Positions 45,594 through 54,496 of a stretch of 64,000 nt of DNA are shown here, piece after piece. The notes under the pieces were generated by a model. That model was not told the origin of the DNA. It saw nothing but the letters and a program-made list of their open reading frames with translations, and ran no database searches. Every line of letters starts with the position of its first letter. Within the stretch, counting starts at the first letter, position 1. Source of the stretch: an uncultured Aquimarina sp. (GTDB taxonomy: Bacteria; Bacteroidota; Bacteroidia; Flavobacteriales; Flavobacteriaceae). The translations under genes and the position numbers were made by a program. The DNA lies in NCBI GenBank assembly GCA_947500845.1, contig CANMTP010000008.1, positions 62,001-126,000 of the forward strand. The letters run 5' to 3'.

Positions 45594-45793
45594 TTCAACT
45601 AACTTCTAACCTTATTCAATTACCAGCGAAATGCGTTCAACGCTGTTTTGATCTTATTTAATCATCGACGAAATGTATTCAACCAACTTCAAACCCTATT
45701 CAAACATCGATGAAGTGCATTCAACAAATTTCAAACCCTATTCAAACATCGACAAAACGTATTCAGCAAATTTCAAACCCTATTCAGTCATCC
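45594..45793. repeat. 42-bp tandem repeats between UnbV 1 and the small membrane protein
   Basis: About 4.8 copies of a 42-bp unit start at 45594, 45636, 45678, 45720 and 45762 (the last is partial). The conserved core runs TTCAA..AA.TTCAAACCCT, then ATTCAAACATCGA. Copies 3 and 4 agree at about 35 of 42 positions; outer copies are more diverged, and a degenerate unit may precede them. All six frames are broken by stops, so it is not coding. There is no spacer, so it is not a CRISPR. The array lies in the 253-base gap upstream of UnbV 1. Confidence 0.85.
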
Positions 45794-45796
45794 TTA

Positions 45797-46150
45797 TCAA
45801 GTTAATAAATCAATCAGTCCGCATAGTCCTGCACCAATTATTATAGACCAAGAAATCCAATCTTTAAATTCATTGTTCTTATGTTTTAGAAACAGTATAT
45901 GAAGTCCTAAATGCACCATCATAAATACATTAAATCCGTAAATAAATGCTTCAATATTCTGGCTGTGTGTTAGTCTCCAAAATACAAAGTAAAACAGGGG
46001 AACATGTGAAAATACAAAAACTATATGTCCAACTTTGTCACTAAGCATTGATAACCCAGGAAATATTCGCCACTCCTTGCAACGTACTGCATCCATTTCG
46101 TGCATTGTCAAAAGGGAAAGTCCTAAGTAAAAGAAAATATGTTCTGTCAT
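45797..46150 (-). CDS. small four-helix membrane protein within the UnbV cluster
   Basis: A 117-residue protein with four hydrophobic segments (about 4-18, 40-60, 67-87 and 97-115). The charged loops contain LLTMHEMDAVRCKEWRIFP and MMVHLGLHILFLKHK, with several His and one Glu that could bind a metal or haem. It resembles the uncharacterised DUF6713 family, but I am not certain of the number. It sits between UnbV genes 1 and 2 on the same strand, 68 bases after the stop of UnbV 2. A membrane partner for the surface lipoproteins is possible. Confidence 0.65.
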   Translation of the reverse strand: MTEHIFFYLGLSLLTMHEMDAVRCKEWRIFPGLSMLSDKVGHIVFVFSHVPLFYFVFWRLTHSQNIEAFIYGFNVFMMVHLGLHILFLKHKNNEFKDWISWSIIIGAGLCGLIDLLT

Positions 46151-46218
46151 CTTAATTTTCTATTTTTTTTGCGTTAATGTCGTTTTTGGTTGCAGCTAAC
46201 AGAAAAAATAGTATAATG

Positions 46219-49200
46219 TTACTTCTTCAGTTTAAAAATCTTAGGAACCATATTGTTAATCACTACAACAAGATGTTTTTCTCCAGAGGTATTCGTGATC
46301 CACTGCATAGCCATTACCTCATCCTGAACCAGAAATCCTGTTGATTTTCGATCTACATACCTTCCATTCTCGTCACTAATCAAAATATTCCCTTTACCTG
46401 CATCTAGTCTGGAAAACTGCGGTTTAAAATTATGTTGATTACCCGCCAGGATGAGATCTAAGACACCATCGTTATTAAAATCTTCTGTTGCAATGTCATT
46501 GATACAAGAAAGTTGTGCTTCTTGCGGAAGTTCTTGTATATCAAAATCTCCTTTGCCTTTATTATAAACAATCAAGCTCGCAAAATTATTCGCTGTTTTT
46601 ACGGTGGAATTTTTGAGGGTCTCTTCAGAAAATAATTCTTCTATAGATTTTTTGGCATACTCGGCATATTTTAGATTTTGCTTTTTTAAGGAATTGATTT
46701 GTCCTGCAATTTCATTTCTTAAATGTATGGGAACGTCTCTTCCATTACTAGTTTGCGTGATAATCTGCTCTACTGTACCATTGTTATCAAAATCGTTGAT
46801 ATATATCTTTAAAGGCTCTGAGGAAGTTGCACTATAGGTAGCATTCAACCCTCGATTACCTAGGATCATATCTATATCTCCGTCCCCATCGATATCTTTG
46901 GCTTCAACGCTATTAAACCAACCTGATGTATCATCAAGACTTGTGGAAAACGAAACTAGCGCATCAGATGTATTCCTGAAAATTTTTGGAGCCATCCATT
47001 CTCCTACGACAATCAAATCTTTTTTACCATCTGTATCGATATCCTGCCAGGTGGCATCTGTTACCATTCCCACATCACTGATTCCCATAGCTTTTTGTTT
47101 GGTAACGTCTTTAAAATTTCCTTTCCCGTCATTTTCCATCAAATAACTTTTTGGCGTGACTCCGTACGTACCTACGATGCCATGACTTCCTATAAACAGA
47201 TCTATATCTCCGTCCCCATCATAATCTGAAGCGGCAATGGCTCCTATATTGGTATAGGTAGGCAAGATAATACCTCCTACAGAAAAATTACCGAACCCGT
47301 CGTTGGCATAATATCGAACGCCCGTCCTGGCTTTTTTAAAATTGCCACCAGAGCCAATGATAAGATCCAGATCTTTATCGTTGTCGATATCTTCGAAAAT
47401 GGCCACTACATCTTCAAAGGCTTCTTCAGTTTCAAATTTTGCGGGTTTTAGATCACCATTTGGCATTTGCAAATATAGTTTTCCTGTTTGACCGTATGCC
47501 CCTCCGATAAATACATCTTCGTTTCCATCATTATTCACATCTCCTGTCGCCAAAGCGGGTCCTTCTCTCGATTGCATTTTGTATAGCAACCCTTCATAAT
47601 CAAAATCTACGTAGGCATCTTCTTTATGAATAGTTGCAGCATGTTTTATTTCTTCGAAATATGTATTATCGATAGCCGGTTTTAGTATGTAATCCCGAGT
47701 TGTCTCTTTTTGATCGAACACTAGTAATGAGTTAAGTTCTATATCATTAACAGTGATCATTTTTTTATTTGGAAAAATAACTTGTAAAGAATCTATCTTT
47801 TGTGTTTTACCAAGTCCGATGGTCATTACGTATTCGATAGAAGATTGAAAACCCCGTGTTGGGATCAACTCTTGTCGAAGGATTTGATCCCCAGAAAATA
47901 TTTCGACAACACTCCCGATAGCAAATGTATTTTTATCGGCGCCCTTAAGCTGTAGTTTTATGTAGTTATTTTCTTCTTTCTCGCTATTGTTTTGGTAAAT
48001 AGAAACTGGCATGTTGAAATTATTTACTACTAGGTCCAGATCTCCATCATTATCCAGATCTCCGTATGCCGATCCGTTTGAAAATGTAGGCTCTCCAAAG
48101 CCCCATTCTTTTGTTGTATTAGAAAATATGAGGTCACCGTTATTTTTAAATGCATAATTAGGAATGGGTATAGAAGGCATTTTACTGATGATAGAATCTA
48201 CTTCTTCTTTTTTTCCGGTTAGTATCATTTTTTGAATGATATCATTGGCAAAAAAATTCATAAAATCCTGGTTGGTAAGATCATGATAAATCCCATTACT
48301 TACAAATATATCACGATAACCATCATTATCCATGTCAAATAATAATGCTCCCCAGCTCCAATCTGTTTTTGCCACACCGCTATAAAAAGCGATTTCAGAA
48401 AACGTATGATCGCGATTATTAAGTTGTAATGAGTTTTGCATGTATTGGTTATAGAAATCGCGACTTTTCTTCAGCCTATATACATCATAGCTTTCAAAAT
48501 TACTGGTTTCTTTAAGTCTTTGATCATCTTCGGGCAGCATATCGGTAACAAAAATTTCGGGATAGCCATCATTATTGATATCAGCCATATCTGCACCCAT
48601 CGAGGAGATACTTAAATGTTGTATCCAATTTTTGATTTCTTCAGAAAAAGTGCCATCTCCCTTATTGATATATAAGTAGTCTCTTTCATAAAAATCGTTG
48701 GACACATAAATATCTGGTAACAGATCTTTATTAACATCTCCTATGGTGACCCCCAATCCAAAGCCGATTAGACTGCCATAAATACCTGCAGACTCGCTTA
48801 CATCTATAAACTTTCCATTGTCATTTCGAAGTAATTTATCACCGCCACCTTTAAGAATATCGGGGATATCCCAATCTTTGGCTCGAAGATTTCGCTTGTT
48901 CACATACCCTAAACTGCTTACCGGAATAAAGCTGTTGTTAAGTAAGTACACATCTAGATCTCCGTCAAGATCATAATCAAAGAAAGCTGCGTGGGTAGTA
49001 AATCCGCTATCTGCCAGATTGTATTCTGCCGCTTTTTCTGTAAATGTTATGGTTCCTGAGCTTGTCGACGGACCGTTATTAATGAATAATTCATTTTTTT
49101 GATCATCTCCTTTTACATTTCCTGCATTACAAACATAAATATCTAACCAGCCATCTGCATTGATATCAACCATCACTACTCCTGTCGACCATGCATTTTT

Positions 49201-49545
49201 TCCTGTAGTTTTTGAAGCATTAGAAATGTCTTCAAACTGAAAATTTCCTTTATTAAGATAGAGTTTATTTTCTTTTTGATTTGCGGTTAGATATACATCT
49301 GGCAAACCATCGTTATTGATGTCTCCTATGGCGACTCCACCACCATTGTAAAAATTACGATAGGTAAAAATGTTAAAATCCTTTTGGTTATCTACCTGAT
49401 TGGTAAAATCGATATTTGTAGTTGTCGAAGATAACTTGGTAAACAAGGTGTTTTTTTGTTCAGTATTTTCTTCATTGGCTTGTTTTTTACCGCAGGAAAT
49501 GAAAACTACTATTATAAGAAAACCATATAAAAACTTACTTTTCAT
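46219..49545 (-). CDS. FG-GAP/UnbV lipoprotein 2 (ASPIC/UnbV)
   Basis: A 1108-residue paralogue of UnbV 1 and 3: lipobox FISC (C18), first FG-GAP propeller (~50-480, loops DINNDGLPD, DINADGWLD, DYDLDGDLD), central UnbV domain (~510-620: NYIKLQL, FAIGSVVEIFSG, GFQSSIEYVMTIG, IDSLQVIFPN), then a second propeller starting GPALATGDVNNDGNEDVFIGG. At residues 159-164 the sequence reads PSTSSG where UnbV 1 has the ordinary FMNNGDGTF; this matches translation of a dispersed DNA repeat (49055-49071) and looks like a small insertion. It starts 9 bases downstream of UnbV 3 and is followed by the small membrane protein. Confidence 0.88.
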   Translation of the reverse strand: MKSKFLYGFLIIVVFISCGKKQANEENTEQKNTLFTKLSSTTTNIDFTNQVDNQKDFNIFTYRNFYNGGGVAIGDINNDGLPDVYLTANQKENKLYLNKGNFQFEDISNASKTTGKNAWSTGVVMVDINADGWLDIYVCNAGNVKGDDQKNELFINNGPSTSSGTITFTEKAAEYNLADSGFTTHAAFFDYDLDGDLDVYLLNNSFIPVSSLGYVNKRNLRAKDWDIPDILKGGGDKLLRNDNGKFIDVSESAGIYGSLIGFGLGVTIGDVNKDLLPDIYVSNDFYERDYLYINKGDGTFSEEIKNWIQHLSISSMGADMADINNDGYPEIFVTDMLPEDDQRLKETSNFESYDVYRLKKSRDFYNQYMQNSLQLNNRDHTFSEIAFYSGVAKTDWSWGALLFDMDNDGYRDIFVSNGIYHDLTNQDFMNFFANDIIQKMILTGKKEEVDSIISKMPSIPIPNYAFKNNGDLIFSNTTKEWGFGEPTFSNGSAYGDLDNDGDLDLVVNNFNMPVSIYQNNSEKEENNYIKLQLKGADKNTFAIGSVVEIFSGDQILRQELIPTRGFQSSIEYVMTIGLGKTQKIDSLQVIFPNKKMITVNDIELNSLLVFDQKETTRDYILKPAIDNTYFEEIKHAATIHKEDAYVDFDYEGLLYKMQSREGPALATGDVNNDGNEDVFIGGAYGQTGKLYLQMPNGDLKPAKFETEEAFEDVVAIFEDIDNDKDLDLIIGSGGNFKKARTGVRYYANDGFGNFSVGGIILPTYTNIGAIAASDYDGDGDIDLFIGSHGIVGTYGVTPKSYLMENDGKGNFKDVTKQKAMGISDVGMVTDATWQDIDTDGKKDLIVVGEWMAPKIFRNTSDALVSFSTSLDDTSGWFNSVEAKDIDGDGDIDMILGNRGLNATYSATSSEPLKIYINDFDNNGTVEQIITQTSNGRDVPIHLRNEIAGQINSLKKQNLKYAEYAKKSIEELFSEETLKNSTVKTANNFASLIVYNKGKGDFDIQELPQEAQLSCINDIATEDFNNDGVLDLILAGNQHNFKPQFSRLDAGKGNILISDENGRYVDRKSTGFLVQDEVMAMQWITNTSGEKHLVVVINNMVPKIFKLKK
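49055..49071. repeat. dispersed CCTGAGCTTGTCGA-type repeat inside UnbV 2
   Basis: CCTGAGCTTGTCGACGG differs at one position from CCTGAGCTTGTCGAAGG, a short element I recognise as scattered through many bacterial genomes. On the coding strand it produces the hallmark peptide PSTSSG. Comparison with UnbV 1 shows extra residues exactly here. Confidence 0.65.
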
Positions 49546-49554
49546 TTTACTTTT

Positions 49555-52500
49555 TCATTTTTTGATTACCTGAAGGCTATCATTGTTAATCCCAAACAGT
49601 AGATATTCTTCTTCTTTCACTATGATTTTTTCGATGGACCTAACGGCACCTTTTACTGAAAAAACTGGCTGTTCACAACTTATAAAACCATTCTTTTTGT
49701 CATTTAATAAGACAACTCCATAAGAAGCATCTAATCTACTTAATTGCGTATTGATTTCGTAGGTATTCCCTCCCAGAATTATATCCGGATATTGATCATC
49801 ATTAATATCATCAATCAAAATATCATGAACAGAGGAAATTTGAGCTTCCCATGGTAATTTGTGCGCAACAAAATTAAGATTTCCTTTATTTTCAAAATAC
49901 GTAGTGCTTAATATATGAACTTCTCTTTTTTGGGCTTTCTTAACTTTTGAAATCGAAAAGTAATCTTGAAAATCTGCTTCAGCAAAAGTAGTGTAAGACA
50001 AATATTTCTTATTTAGCTCTGGTATTTGTTTTACTAATTCGTCCTTGGTTGCAATTGGAGTTTCTTTTCCTTTATAAAAATAAGTAACAATAGGATCAAT
50101 CTTACCATTATCATCGAAATCAGAAAGATATAATTGGATCGGCTCTTCAATTGAAGCTGTTAATCGGCTATTCAAACCCCAATTCCCTGCAATAATGTCT
50201 AAATCACCATCTTGATCCATATCATGTACTTCAATAGCGTTCCACCAACCATTTGTATTCTTTAGTGAAGTATTATGCTCTCTGTTAAAATTGCCCTTAC
50301 CATCGTTAAGCATAATCGTAATAGGCATGTAATGCCCTATTAGGATCAAATCATCAAACATATCATTATTTATATCTACAAATTTGGCATCAGATACATT
50401 ACCGAGAGTATATAATTCTAATGCAGCAGTTGAAGTAACTTCTTTAAAGGTTCCATCACCCATATTTTTGAAAAGATAATTCTTAGGCACAAGCCCATAC
50501 TTTCCTGGAACTGCATTACTGCCAATGAAAATATCAATATCCCCATCAGCATCAATATCTGATTTTGTAACTATCGCTGCATTAATTGTGATATCTGGAA
50601 AAGCTTCTGATTGTCTTTTAAAAGTACCCTGATCATTAATGAATAAGGCTGGAGCGCTTTGATAATTTGAGTAGCTTTCATTACCGCCATAAACCGTAAA
50701 TAGATCTAAATCACCATCTTGATCTACGTCAAAAAAGCTTTGATCAATATCTTCATAGCGTTTAAATAACCCAAAATCGGGTTGTTCGCTTTTAATAAAT
50801 TCCCCATCAGCCTGTTGTAAAAAAAGTGATGCAGATTTGAATCTTCCCCCTGGAATAAACACATCTTCTAACCCGTCTTTATTTACATCAATAACGGTTA
50901 TATGTGGACCTTCATTAGAACTAGCATAAGGCGCTAATGGTTCTATGCTAAAGTCTTTGGTCTCATAATCCTGGTGTTTAACTCTTAATCCTATATTATT
51001 GTTTTCCCTCACTCCTAATGGATTTTTTTCATTTTCTTGCAAGAAAACCTCCTCTTTAATATCCAAAAATAGTAATTGGTTCGCTTTTATATTTTTCTTG
51101 ATCGAAGAATAGCCATCAGGCCATAGTACTCTTATTGAATCGACTGTCTTACTATTTCCAAGACCAAAATGTTGGACTGAAGTAACTGAAGACAAATATC
51201 CCCTGGTTCTAAAAACTTCGGATATTTGAGTTTTATCTTTCGTGTAGATAAATACTTTAGCCCCGACAGCATCAGGATTACTTTTATTCCCCTTGAGTTT
51301 TAATTTTATAAAGTTATTTTGGACTGAAAGTTGATCTGATCTATTTTCATATAGGAAAGCTTTTTCATTGATATTATTTGTAACGATATCCAAATCTCCA
51401 TCATTATCCAAATCTGAATATATAGCACCATTACTATAAGAAGGAATAGTTTCAGACCATATATTAGAAGTATTCTTAAAAGTCAAATCTCCATTGTTAT
51501 GATAAAAATAATTGGTTGTTTTCTTGTTAGGCAATTCATTGATTAAAGTCAAATCTTCTTTATTCATTCCCTTCTCGATTCGTTTTTGGATATTGTCGTT
51601 GGCTATAAAACTTATAAAATCCATATCATTGGTGGCTCCTTTAATTCCGTTAGAGATAAAGATATCCTTAAATCCATCGTTATCATAATCTGCTATTAGC
51701 GGTGCCCAACTCCACTCGGTAGCAGCAATACCGGCATAGAATGCTATTTCGCTAAACTTGTTATTACCTCTATTAAGCTGTAGTGTATTTTGCATGTACT
51801 GTGGTTGGTAGCCATTTTTGAGATATTGATTATAAATTGAAAAACTATATTCTGTACCTGAAGATTTATAGGTTTTTAAATCTTCTGGCAGCATATCTAA
51901 AGTTAAAATATCGGTTAGGCCATCATTATTGATATCGGCAATATCAACTCCCATAGAAAAGTGAGAAGTATGTTGTATTGCGATCGATTTATTTGAAATT
52001 ACATCTTTAAAAGTTCCATTTTTTTGATTGATGTATAAGTAATCATTTTCAAAAAAATCATTAGCTACATAAATATCAGGATATCCATCGTTGTTAATAT
52101 CGCTTGTTGAAATTCCTAACCCGTAACCTATTGCTCCTTGATATATTTGTGTCTGTATTGAAATATCTTTGAATTTACCATTGTTATTTTGATAAAATCG
52201 ATCACCCGAGAGCGAATCAATTTGTTTTCGTTTAGACCCTCTACCATAAGTTCTGTTAGGATGAACAGAGTGGTTCAATAAATACATATCCAAATCTCCA
52301 TCCAGATCATAGTCAAAGAAACTTGCTTGGGTGGAAAAACTTGAAATATTAAGATTGTATAATGAAGCTTCTTCTTTGAAACTAGGAATTCCCTCTTTAT
52401 CTACTCCTTGATTAATAAACAACTTATTCTCTCCTTTTATCCCTTTATAAGTACCTATTTTACATATATAAATATCCTGTAAACCATCATTATTAATATC

Positions 52501-52860
52501 AACCACTGTAACCCCTGTAGACCAGCCTGTACTATCACGAAGTATATCAGATGTTGATTCTTCAAATTTAAGTTTACCCCTGTTTATGTACAAACGGTTT
52601 TCACCTTGATTAGAGATAAAATATAAATCTTCTAATTCATCATTATTAAAATCTCCTACAGCAACTCCAGCTCCGTTGTAATAATACAGATACGTAAGAA
52701 TGTTAAGCTCTGGAGATTCTTGTAATTGATTAACAAACGAGATGCCAGTATGTTTACTTGGTAATAATGTAAATAATTTTGATTTCATTTCTTTTTTGCA
52801 AGAAAAAAGAAATGCCAAAATCACTAAACAAATAGCTATATATTTATGGGATAAATTCAA
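49555..52860 (-). CDS. FG-GAP/UnbV lipoprotein 3 (ASPIC/UnbV)
   Basis: A 1101-residue paralogue, first of the three in transcription order. Lipobox LFSC (C21); first propeller (~45-470) with loops DFNNDELED, DINNDGLQD, DYDLDGDLD, DINNDGYPD and DYDNDGFKD; UnbV domain (~490-610: NFIKLKL, VGAKVFIYTKD, GYLSSVTSVQHFG, VDSIRVLWPDG); second propeller starting at HITVIDVNKDGLEDVFIPGG with DVDQDGDLDLF. The first loops are more diverged than in UnbV 1. It follows SusD by 91 bases, with a strong hairpin in the gap, and is 9 bases before UnbV 2. Proximity suggests these lipoproteins serve the SusC/D system or its substrate. Confidence 0.88.
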   Translation of the reverse strand: MNLSHKYIAICLVILAFLFSCKKEMKSKLFTLLPSKHTGISFVNQLQESPELNILTYLYYYNGAGVAVGDFNNDELEDLYFISNQGENRLYINRGKLKFEESTSDILRDSTGWSTGVTVVDINNDGLQDIYICKIGTYKGIKGENKLFINQGVDKEGIPSFKEEASLYNLNISSFSTQASFFDYDLDGDLDMYLLNHSVHPNRTYGRGSKRKQIDSLSGDRFYQNNNGKFKDISIQTQIYQGAIGYGLGISTSDINNDGYPDIYVANDFFENDYLYINQKNGTFKDVISNKSIAIQHTSHFSMGVDIADINNDGLTDILTLDMLPEDLKTYKSSGTEYSFSIYNQYLKNGYQPQYMQNTLQLNRGNNKFSEIAFYAGIAATEWSWAPLIADYDNDGFKDIFISNGIKGATNDMDFISFIANDNIQKRIEKGMNKEDLTLINELPNKKTTNYFYHNNGDLTFKNTSNIWSETIPSYSNGAIYSDLDNDGDLDIVTNNINEKAFLYENRSDQLSVQNNFIKLKLKGNKSNPDAVGAKVFIYTKDKTQISEVFRTRGYLSSVTSVQHFGLGNSKTVDSIRVLWPDGYSSIKKNIKANQLLFLDIKEEVFLQENEKNPLGVRENNNIGLRVKHQDYETKDFSIEPLAPYASSNEGPHITVIDVNKDGLEDVFIPGGRFKSASLFLQQADGEFIKSEQPDFGLFKRYEDIDQSFFDVDQDGDLDLFTVYGGNESYSNYQSAPALFINDQGTFKRQSEAFPDITINAAIVTKSDIDADGDIDIFIGSNAVPGKYGLVPKNYLFKNMGDGTFKEVTSTAALELYTLGNVSDAKFVDINNDMFDDLILIGHYMPITIMLNDGKGNFNREHNTSLKNTNGWWNAIEVHDMDQDGDLDIIAGNWGLNSRLTASIEEPIQLYLSDFDDNGKIDPIVTYFYKGKETPIATKDELVKQIPELNKKYLSYTTFAEADFQDYFSISKVKKAQKREVHILSTTYFENKGNLNFVAHKLPWEAQISSVHDILIDDINDDQYPDIILGGNTYEINTQLSRLDASYGVVLLNDKKNGFISCEQPVFSVKGAVRSIEKIIVKEEEYLLFGINNDSLQVIKK

Positions 52861-52894
52861 CTTGATTTACATTTTCTTAAAAATAACAAATTAG

Positions 52895-52921
52895 AGAGCC
52901 CTTCATAAATGGAAGGGCTCT
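52895..52921 (-). terminator. hairpin between susD and UnbV 3, partial terminator or processing site
   Basis: AGAGCCCTTC (52895-52904) pairs perfectly with GAAGGGCTCT (52912-52921) around a 7-base loop. Read leftward it is followed by a mixed T-rich stretch and not a clean T-run. It probably lowers or separates expression of the UnbV genes from susCD. Confidence 0.65.
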
Positions 52922-52951
52922 ATTCTTACAATCTTAGCTTAATATTTCGAT

Positions 52952-54484
52952 TTAGTAACCAGGGTTTTGACTTAAATTAGGATTAGATAATAATGCTGTT
53001 TCGGGGATAGGAAATAAAACTCTAAACTCATCTGTGTTGTTCTTTAATCCCCAAGTTTCGGAAAATTTTCCAAAACGTATTTGATCATTGCGTCTCCAGA
53101 ACTCACCATATAATTCTCTACCTCTTTCATCTAATAAATCCTGCTCTGTTAAAGATGTCAAATTCTGAGCATTTCGTATGTTTCTTAAGTTATTCACTAA
53201 GGTAAGTGCATCATCTCCCGAAGTTCCTCCTCTAAAAACAGCTTCAGCTTTCATTAAGTAAGCATCTGCATAGCGAAAAACAATCTCATGTCTAGCAAAT
53301 TCGCCATTAATAGGATGATATTTGATTACTCTTATGCCCGTTCGTTCACTATTACCAACAAGCCCAGGGAATTCTCTAGTAAATTCTAAAGGATTTCCTT
53401 GTCTATCTGTTAGTGGAATACCTTCTTCATTATATTGTTGCCCAATTAAGAATCCAAAACCTATTCCAAGATTTGATCCATCGGTCGGCACAAAACCTCT
53501 TCTTTCTTCCTGACCGCTTCCTGGCGTATTTATGTTAGGATCTCCTTCGAAAAGATCATAAAACTCAGCTAGAGTTGACCATCCATTCCATCCTCCACCG
53601 TCATTATCTGGAGCATTTTGATTATAATGTAATCCATTCCATATTCTATTCCCTACACTAGAGTTAGTGAAAAAAATTGTTTCACTATCTAAATCGGATT
53701 TGAAAATATCAAAATATCCTGTTTCTAAAGAAAAACCATCTCCCCCAATAGCATCTACCAATTCTACTACTCTTGTCATATCTTCAGGAGTGGGTGTTGT
53801 AGCCAAGTATATATGTTTATTGAGATAAAGTTTTGCAAGAAGATAATTTGCGGCAGCACTTGAAGCTTTTGATGTCTCTGTTCCTGGCCCTATTTCTGGA
53901 AGATTAGGAAGCGCTTCATTTAAATCAGTAATTATGTAATCAAATGCTTCTGGACGCGTCATTACCATCGGATTTGAATCTGGACTGTCATCCGGATTTC
54001 TAAAAGGAGCCACTCCATACATATCCATTACCCAAAACATACTAAAAGCTCTTAAAAACTTTGCCTCTGCAACCTGCTGAGGACTCGCATTACTTCTAGA
54101 ATCTATTATCAAAGTAGAATTGAAAACCAATCTATTGAGATTGTTCCAACTGTTTAAAATATAGGGATGAATTGAACTCCAGGTATGCTCATGAAGTTGT
54201 CTCCAAACACCATTATCACCCCAGTCCGTTCCTCTAGTGGGCACTAAGAGTTCATCACTAGTGACTTCGTTAAGTGCGTAAAGATTCTCTTGGGTTTCAA
54301 TAATTCCGTTAAGCGAGTTGTATAAACCGCTTATTGAGGCATCAACATCACTAACTCCTGTAAATTCAGTTGTAGATTCAGAAATCTGAGAATCTGATTC
54401 TTCAATTTCCAAATCAGTACATGAAACAATAAGAAGCATTGACGTAAATATCAATACTACTGATTTTAAATGTTCTTTTTTCAT
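52952..54484 (-). CDS. SusD/RagB-family outer-membrane lipoprotein
   Basis: A 510-residue substrate-binding lipoprotein (lipobox IVSC, C22) that forms the lid of the SusC channel on the cell surface. The helical TPR-like SusD fold shows in EAKFLRAFSMFWVMDMYG, SSAAANYLLAKLYLNKHIYL, and RYADAYLMKAEAVFRGG followed by NNLRNIRN; the C-terminus is the typical LFPIPETALLSNPNLSQNPGY. It lies 12 bases downstream of the susC-like gene, the invariable pair order. Nutrient type is not predictable from SusD alone; nearby enzymes point to alpha-glucans. Confidence 0.96.
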   Translation of the reverse strand: MKKEHLKSVVLIFTSMLLIVSCTDLEIEESDSQISESTTEFTGVSDVDASISGLYNSLNGIIETQENLYALNEVTSDELLVPTRGTDWGDNGVWRQLHEHTWSSIHPYILNSWNNLNRLVFNSTLIIDSRSNASPQQVAEAKFLRAFSMFWVMDMYGVAPFRNPDDSPDSNPMVMTRPEAFDYIITDLNEALPNLPEIGPGTETSKASSAAANYLLAKLYLNKHIYLATTPTPEDMTRVVELVDAIGGDGFSLETGYFDIFKSDLDSETIFFTNSSVGNRIWNGLHYNQNAPDNDGGGWNGWSTLAEFYDLFEGDPNINTPGSGQEERRGFVPTDGSNLGIGFGFLIGQQYNEEGIPLTDRQGNPLEFTREFPGLVGNSERTGIRVIKYHPINGEFARHEIVFRYADAYLMKAEAVFRGGTSGDDALTLVNNLRNIRNAQNLTSLTEQDLLDERGRELYGEFWRRNDQIRFGKFSETWGLKNNTDEFRVLFPIPETALLSNPNLSQNPGY

Positions 54485-54496
54485 AATTTTATTTTT

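Noticed and set aside
45594..45793. Repeat array as a CRISPR
   Set aside because: The units follow each other without unique spacers and drift in sequence; no cas genes are nearby.
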